DNA of 8,561 bases from Thermoleophilia bacterium (GTDB lineage: Bacteria; Actinomycetota; Thermoleophilia; Miltoncostaeales; Miltoncostaeaceae), in assembly GCA_029861485.1 (NCBI GenBank), contig JAOTZF010000068.1, positions 1 through 8,561 on the forward strand, in the 5' to 3' direction. A program made the translations under genes and the position numbers. Below the pieces are notes generated by a model. It was not told where the DNA came from. It saw only the letters and a list, made by a program, of their open reading frames with translations, and searched no databases. Positions within the stretch are counted from its first letter, which is position 1. Each line of letters starts with the position of its first letter. Shown here piece after piece: positions 6,135-8,561 of the stretch.

Positions 6135-6399
6135 GCCAAGGTCCGGCGATTTGAAACCCCTCGTTCGTCCCCCCCCGGTTGGGGATGGCGACCGGGAGCG
6201 TTCATTGAGTTCCTGCCGGTGCTTAACGCCTCTCTAAATGCAGGGTGAGACCATCCAGTGAGTCGAGTTCCAAGCAGCTTTCCGGCGCCGCACGATCCAG
6301 CTTTCGACCCAGTCGTTAAAGCTAATCGCCAGAACCGCCAAAGCGCGCTCAGGAACTCAAGTAAGGGCCGTCACGTGCCGATTAATGGATGCCACATCC
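6135..6399 (+). other. gene-free region upstream of the rpoD promoter
   Basis: This stretch has no credible protein gene. It holds a run of 8 C (6169-6176), a small CCCGGT/ACCGGG stem (6174-6179 with 6191-6196), which could end the TPR transcript but has no T-run, the 11-bp inverted repeat pair described separately, and a GGATG-CCA-CATCC inverted repeat (6387-6399) touching the -35 box. No tRNA or known riboswitch fold was recognised. Confidence 0.6.
6205..6360. repeat. long-range inverted repeat, candidate structured RNA
   Basis: TTGAGTTCCTG at 6205-6215 is perfectly complementary to CAGGAACTCAA at 6350-6360, enclosing 134 nt. Nested pairing continues inward: CGGT (6217-6220) with ACCG (6334-6337), GCTTAACG (6221-6228) with CGTTAAAGC (6314-6322, one bulged A), GTCGA (6262-6266) with TCGAC (6304-6308), and AAGC (6272-6275) with GCTT (6300-6303). 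All these pairs are compatible in one fold, a long rod with internal loops. This could be a small RNA of about 156 nt or the leader of a longer message. No clear promoter was found for it on either strand. The arms could instead be two protein sites; ACTCAAG also resembles an HspR half-site, but the spacing does not fit. Confidence 0.4.
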
Positions 6400-6427
6400 T
6401 TGACTTCATTTCGTGAAGCATTAGAGT
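6400..6427 (+). promoter_or_regulatory. rpoD promoter (-35 TTGACT, -10 TAGAGT)
   Basis: TTGACT (6400-6405) matches five of six bases of the -35 consensus. TAGAGT (6422-6427) matches four of six of TATAAT and fits the actinobacterial TAnnnT pattern. The spacer is 16 bp. Transcription should begin near 6434, giving a leader of about 95 nt before the GTG start. The spacer contains an inverted repeat, CTTCA-N5-TGAAG (6404-6418). Confidence 0.65.
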
Positions 6428-6432
6428 CACTC

Positions 6433-6446
6433 CGAACAGATGTTCG
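6433..6446. promoter_or_regulatory. LexA (SOS) box at the rpoD transcription start
   Basis: CGAACAGATGTTCG matches every position of the Gram-positive LexA consensus CGAACRNRYGTTCG. With the next base it also gives 11 of 12 fixed bases of the mycobacterial form TCGAAC-N4-GTTCGA. It starts 6 nt after the -10 box, over the predicted transcription start, where bound LexA would block RNA polymerase. The consensus is from established knowledge; function here is inferred. Confidence 0.65.
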
Positions 6447-6490
6447 AGGCTGGGCGCCAAGCAGTGAGTGAAAACCAGTGCCCAAATGTG

Positions 6491-6512
6491 GATCTGCGGC
6501 GTACCGCGGATC
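6491..6512 (+). promoter_or_regulatory. hairpin directly before the rpoD Shine-Dalgarno
   Basis: GATCTGCGG (6491-6499) pairs with CCGCGGATC (6504-6512) through 9 bp, one of them a U-G pair, with the tetraloop CGTA. The AAGGTGAGG Shine-Dalgarno begins at 6514, one base after the stem. The element lies in the leader RNA and may affect ribosome access or RNA stability. Confidence 0.55.
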
Positions 6513-6528
6513 GAAGGTGAGGACGACA

Positions 6529-7614
6529 GTGACGCTGAAGGAAATCCTGAAACTCGAGGAAGTGAACGCTCTGATCACCCGCGGTCAGGAGTACGGCTTC
6601 CTGAGCATCGAAGACATCGCGCGCTCGATCGAGGGCGTCGAGATCGACGGTGGCGGCGCCGAGGCGCTGTACCGTCATCTCGATGAGCAGGGCGTCGAGT
6701 TGGTCGACGAGTCCGAGGCACGTGAGCGTGAGGCCAAGCTCAGCGAGGAAGCCGAGCGCACCCGCCGCAAGCTGAATCTTCGCGCCGAGAGCACGACCGA
6801 CTCGCTACAGCTGTTTCTCAAGGAGGTCGGCAAGGTCCCGCTGCTGACCGCCAAGCAAGAGGTCGAGTTGGCCCAGCGCATCGAGATGGGCGACCTCGAA
6901 GCCAAGAAGATCATGGTCGAGTCCAACTTGCGCTTGGTCGTCTCGATCGCCAAGAACTACCGCAACCAGGGTCTCGCTTTCCTCGACCTCATCCAAGAGG
7001 GCACCCTCGGGCTGGTTCGCGCGGCCGAGAAGTTCGACTACCGCAGGGGCTACAAGTTCTCGACCTATGCCACCTGGTGGATTCGCCAGGCCGTCGCCCG
7101 AGCCATCGCCGACAAGGGCCGCACCATCCGGATGCCGGTCCACGTCGTCGAGAAGCTCAACAAGATCAACCGCGCCGAGCGGCGCTTGCTCGCCGAGTTC
7201 GGCCGGGAGCCGAGCATCCAGGAGATCGCCGAGTCGGTGAAACTCGAGCTCGCCGAGGTCGAGTCCATCAAGCGCAGCGCGCAGACCCCGGTCTCGCTCG
7301 AGAAGCCGGTCGGCGACGACGAGGAGTCGGAGTTCGGCCAGTTCATCTCCGATGACAAGGCCATCTCACCCGAGAGCGCTGCCGAGGGCGTGCTTCGCAA
7401 CGAGGCGCTTCGCGAGATCCTCGACACCCTCAGCTACCGCGAGCGGCGCGTACTGGAGCTCCGCTACGGGCTTGGCGGCGAGCACCCGCGTACGCTCGAC
7501 GAGGTGGGGCGGACGTTCAACGTGACGCGCGAGCGCATTCGCCAGATCGAGAACCAGTCACTCCAGAAGCTCGCCACCCTCGCTGAGGCCCAGCGCCTGC
7601 GCGAGGTGGCGTAG
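6529..7614 (+). CDS. rpoD: RNA polymerase primary sigma factor RpoD/SigA
   Basis: The housekeeping sigma-70 factor, 361 aa from the chosen start; it binds core RNA polymerase and recognises -10/-35 promoters. Domains: a compact region 1.1-like segment (about 6-62, LITRGQEYGFLSIEDI to GVELVDE); region 1.2 (91-122, TTDSLQLFLKEVGKVPLL); region 2 (125-195) with the core-binding DLIQEGTLGLVRAAEKFD and the -10 element reader FSTYATWWIRQAVARAI at 177-193; region 3 (203-280) with the 3.2 finger around DDEESEFGQFISDD; region 4 (285-355) with the -35 helix-turn-helix TLDEVGRTFNVTRERIRQIE at 322-341. The NLRLVVSIAKNYRNQGL motif marks a primary-type sigma. GTG at 6529 is preferred because AAGGTGAGG at 6514-6522 lies 6 nt upstream; the frame opens further to a GTG at 6478, but those residues do not look like region 1.1. 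It lacks the long Ala/Lys/Pro-rich N-terminus of mycobacterial SigA. Confidence 0.97.
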   Translation: MTLKEILKLEEVNALITRGQEYGFLSIEDIARSIEGVEIDGGGAEALYRHLDEQGVELVDESEAREREAKLSEEAERTRRKLNLRAESTTDSLQLFLKEVGKVPLLTAKQEVELAQRIEMGDLEAKKIMVESNLRLVVSIAKNYRNQGLAFLDLIQEGTLGLVRAAEKFDYRRGYKFSTYATWWIRQAVARAIADKGRTIRMPVHVVEKLNKINRAERRLLAEFGREPSIQEIAESVKLELAEVESIKRSAQTPVSLEKPVGDDEESEFGQFISDDKAISPESAAEGVLRNEALREILDTLSYRERRVLELRYGLGGEHPRTLDEVGRTFNVTRERIRQIENQSLQKLATLAEAQRLREVA

Positions 7615-7643
7615 CGGGGCGCACCCCCTCACACGCGCCTCCC

Positions 7644-7677
7644 GAAGGGGCCCCGCAAGGGGCCCTTTCGTCGTTTG
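7644..7677 (+). terminator. Rho-independent terminator after rpoD
   Basis: GAAGGGGCCCC (7644-7654) pairs with GGGGCCCTTTC (7659-7669) in an 11-bp stem with one G-U pair and a GCAA (GNRA) loop. A short T-rich tail (GTCGTTT) follows to 7677. It lies 30 nt after the rpoD stop and fits a strong terminator, although the U-tract is interrupted. Confidence 0.85.
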
Positions 7678-7688
7678 GGGCTCTCGAT

Positions 7689-7703
7689 CGCGGCTTAGCC
7701 GCG
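7689..7703 (+). other. short hairpin between rpoD terminator and flavodoxin gene
   Basis: CGCGGC (7689-7694) and GCCGCG (7698-7703) form a 6-bp stem with a TTA loop. No T-run follows. It may be a back-up structure for termination or part of the flavodoxin leader; the sequence does not decide. Confidence 0.3.
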
Positions 7704-7772
7704 AGCCGGATCCGCGCCCTGCCCGGACGCGCTTCGACGGCGATCGGGGCAGCCTGCCCTCAAGGAGGCACG

Positions 7773-8276
7773 ATGCGCGCGATGGTCGTTTTCGCCAGCA
7801 AGCACGGCTCGACAGCGGAGGTGGCCACGGCACTGGGTGAGGCCCTGCGCGAGGAGGGCGTCGAGGTGGAGGTGGCCGATGCGGCGCTTGCCAAGCTCCC
7901 TGAGGACGTCGACGCCGTGCTGCTGGGGAGTGCCATCTACATGGGGTCGTGGCTCAACTCGGCCGTGGACTTCGCCATCGGCAACAGCGAGGCGCTGCGG
8001 AGGTTGCCGGTATGGCTATTCAGCGTCGGACCACTCGGGGAAGCCCCGGACGACGAGGAGGAGCAGCCCCGCCAGCTGGCCACGCTCCGCGACACACTGG
8101 AGCCCAACGATCATGTGCTCTTCGACGGCCGGCTCGATCCGTCGCTGCTGGGCTTCGCCGAGCGCATCATGATCAAGGCGGTACGGGCGCCGAAGGGTGA
8201 CTTCCGCCGCTGGGACCTGATCCGCGCGTGGGGTCGGAAGGTGGCTTACGAGCTCCGGGCCAGCCTTCCGCGCTGA
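7773..8276 (+). CDS. flavodoxin-domain protein, HemG-like
   Basis: A 167-aa protein of the flavodoxin fold. It resembles the HemG-type (menaquinone-dependent) protoporphyrinogen oxidase group and its many actinobacterial relatives of unknown substrate. FMN-binding features: the phosphate loop ASKHGST at residues 8-14, the second loop GSAIYMGSW at 52-60, and the third loop FSVGPLG at 83-89. The C-terminal GDFRRWDLIRAWGRKVAYEL (142-161) is typical of the HemG-like branch. Acidic residues DDEEE at 93-97 form an extra loop. I give no gene symbol because haem synthesis cannot be shown without other hem genes. AAGGAGG (7762-7768) is a near-perfect Shine-Dalgarno 4 nt from the ATG; an alternative ATG at 7782 would shorten the first strand, which favours 7773. 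Its 3' end overlaps a convergent membrane-protein gene. Confidence 0.88.
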   Translation: MRAMVVFASKHGSTAEVATALGEALREEGVEVEVADAALAKLPEDVDAVLLGSAIYMGSWLNSAVDFAIGNSEALRRLPVWLFSVGPLGEAPDDEEEQPRQLATLRDTLEPNDHVLFDGRLDPSLLGFAERIMIKAVRAPKGDFRRWDLIRAWGRKVAYELRASLPR

Positions 8277-8561
8277 GCCTGAGGCCGAGCAGCAGCAGCC
8301 CTCCGACCAGCCACGGCATGGGCAGCAGGACGGTGACGGCAAGCACGTTGGTGCCCGCCGTCGTTGCGATGACCGTCGCGAAGAACGCGGCGGCGCCGAT
8401 CAGCGCGGGCCCGCCCCAGCGCGGCCGCCGCCAGGCGATGATGGTCCCGGTCGCGAGCACGATCGCGGCACTCAGGACCGCCAGGCTCTCGCCCGTGAAT
8501 TCATCCGGCCCGAAGGCGCTGCCGATCACCATCAGCCAGAAGAATGCCGTTGCAAGGGTGG
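8173..8561 (-). CDS. multi-pass membrane protein, N-terminus outside the window
   Basis: I do not recognise the family. The frame stays open to the right edge (the last codons read TLATAFFWLMVIGSAFG), so the true start lies outside; the ATG at 8532 falls inside a hydrophobic segment. At least four membrane helices are visible: the one entering from the edge, LAVLSAAIVLATGTIIAW, GPALIGAAAFFATVIATTAG, and VLLPMPWLVGGLLLLGL. A polar, Pro/Ser/Gly-rich tail (PPSDPTRGSGPSGG region) follows. Third codon positions are strongly G/C in the membrane part, as in a real gene. The last 104 bp run antisense to the end of the flavodoxin gene. The tail may therefore be real but unconstrained, or the stop may have moved downstream after loss of an earlier one. 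Confidence 0.72.
   Translation of the reverse strand, partial: TLATAFFWLMVIGSAFGPDEFTGESLAVLSAAIVLATGTIIAWRRPRWGGPALIGAAAFFATVIATTAGTNVLAVTVLLPMPWLVGGLLLLGLRLSAEGWPGARKPPSDPTRGSGPSGGSHPSAPVPP

Noticed and set aside
6169..6196. Terminator for the TPR gene
   Set aside because: The small CCCGGT/ACCGGG stem has an 11-nt loop and no T-run after it, so evidence is too weak.
6205..6361. HspR-type HAIR operator (CTTGAGT-N7-ACTCAAG)
   Set aside because: The half-sites are 144 nt apart instead of 7, and the left one lacks the first C.
6478..6528. GTG start at 6478 for the sigma factor
   Set aside because: No Shine-Dalgarno at useful distance, the added 17 residues do not resemble sigma region 1.1, and the stretch holds the leader hairpin and the Shine-Dalgarno of the GTG at 6529.
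1..8561. Mobile element, defence system or CRISPR array
   Set aside because: No transposase, integrase, nuclease or regularly spaced repeats were seen; gene content and base composition look uniformly chromosomal.

Overview
This is a high-GC chromosomal window with GTG (and possibly CTG) starts, many 4-bp stop/start overlaps and a short primary sigma factor. It looks like a core-genome segment from an actinobacterium. Gene style and content are compatible with the deep-branching Thermoleophilia/Solirubrobacterales, but there is no rRNA here to confirm this. I see no insertion sequence, phage gene, CRISPR array or attachment site.

Layout. 1-300: an HU-type nucleoid protein (+). 313-1954 (all -): a small membrane-anchored coiled-coil protein, a Ppx/GppA-family phosphatase, an 84-aa unknown protein and a class II tRNA-Leu(UAA), probably one transcription direction. 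2002-4990 (all +): a probable operon of a DUF6687-like protein, a PhzF-family isomerase, a 69-aa helical protein and a SAM-dependent methyltransferase. The first three junctions are 4-bp overlaps (ATGA, GTGA) or very short. 4987-5328 (-): an HxlR-family repressor that meets the methyltransferase stop codon tail to tail. 5430-6134 (+): a membrane-anchored TPR protein. 6135-6528: a long leader region for the primary sigma factor. 6529-7614 (+): the RpoD/SigA primary sigma factor, followed by a strong terminator. 7773-8276 (+): a HemG-like flavodoxin. 8173-8561 (-): a partial multi-pass membrane protein entering from the right edge.

The most interesting part is the regulatory region in front of rpoD. 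A good -35/-10 pair is followed, at the predicted transcription start, by a 14-bp palindrome that fully matches the Gram-positive LexA (SOS) box. A 9-bp hairpin then abuts the Shine-Dalgarno sequence. Upstream is a pair of perfect 11-bp inverted repeats 134 nt apart, with further nested pairing, which could be a structured RNA. Together these suggest that the housekeeping sigma factor may be under DNA-damage control and perhaps translational control. This is inference from sequence alone.

Second, the annotated-looking GTG start of the Ppx/GppA gene would remove the first phosphate-binding motif. The only start that keeps it is a CTG overlapping the upstream stop as CTGA.
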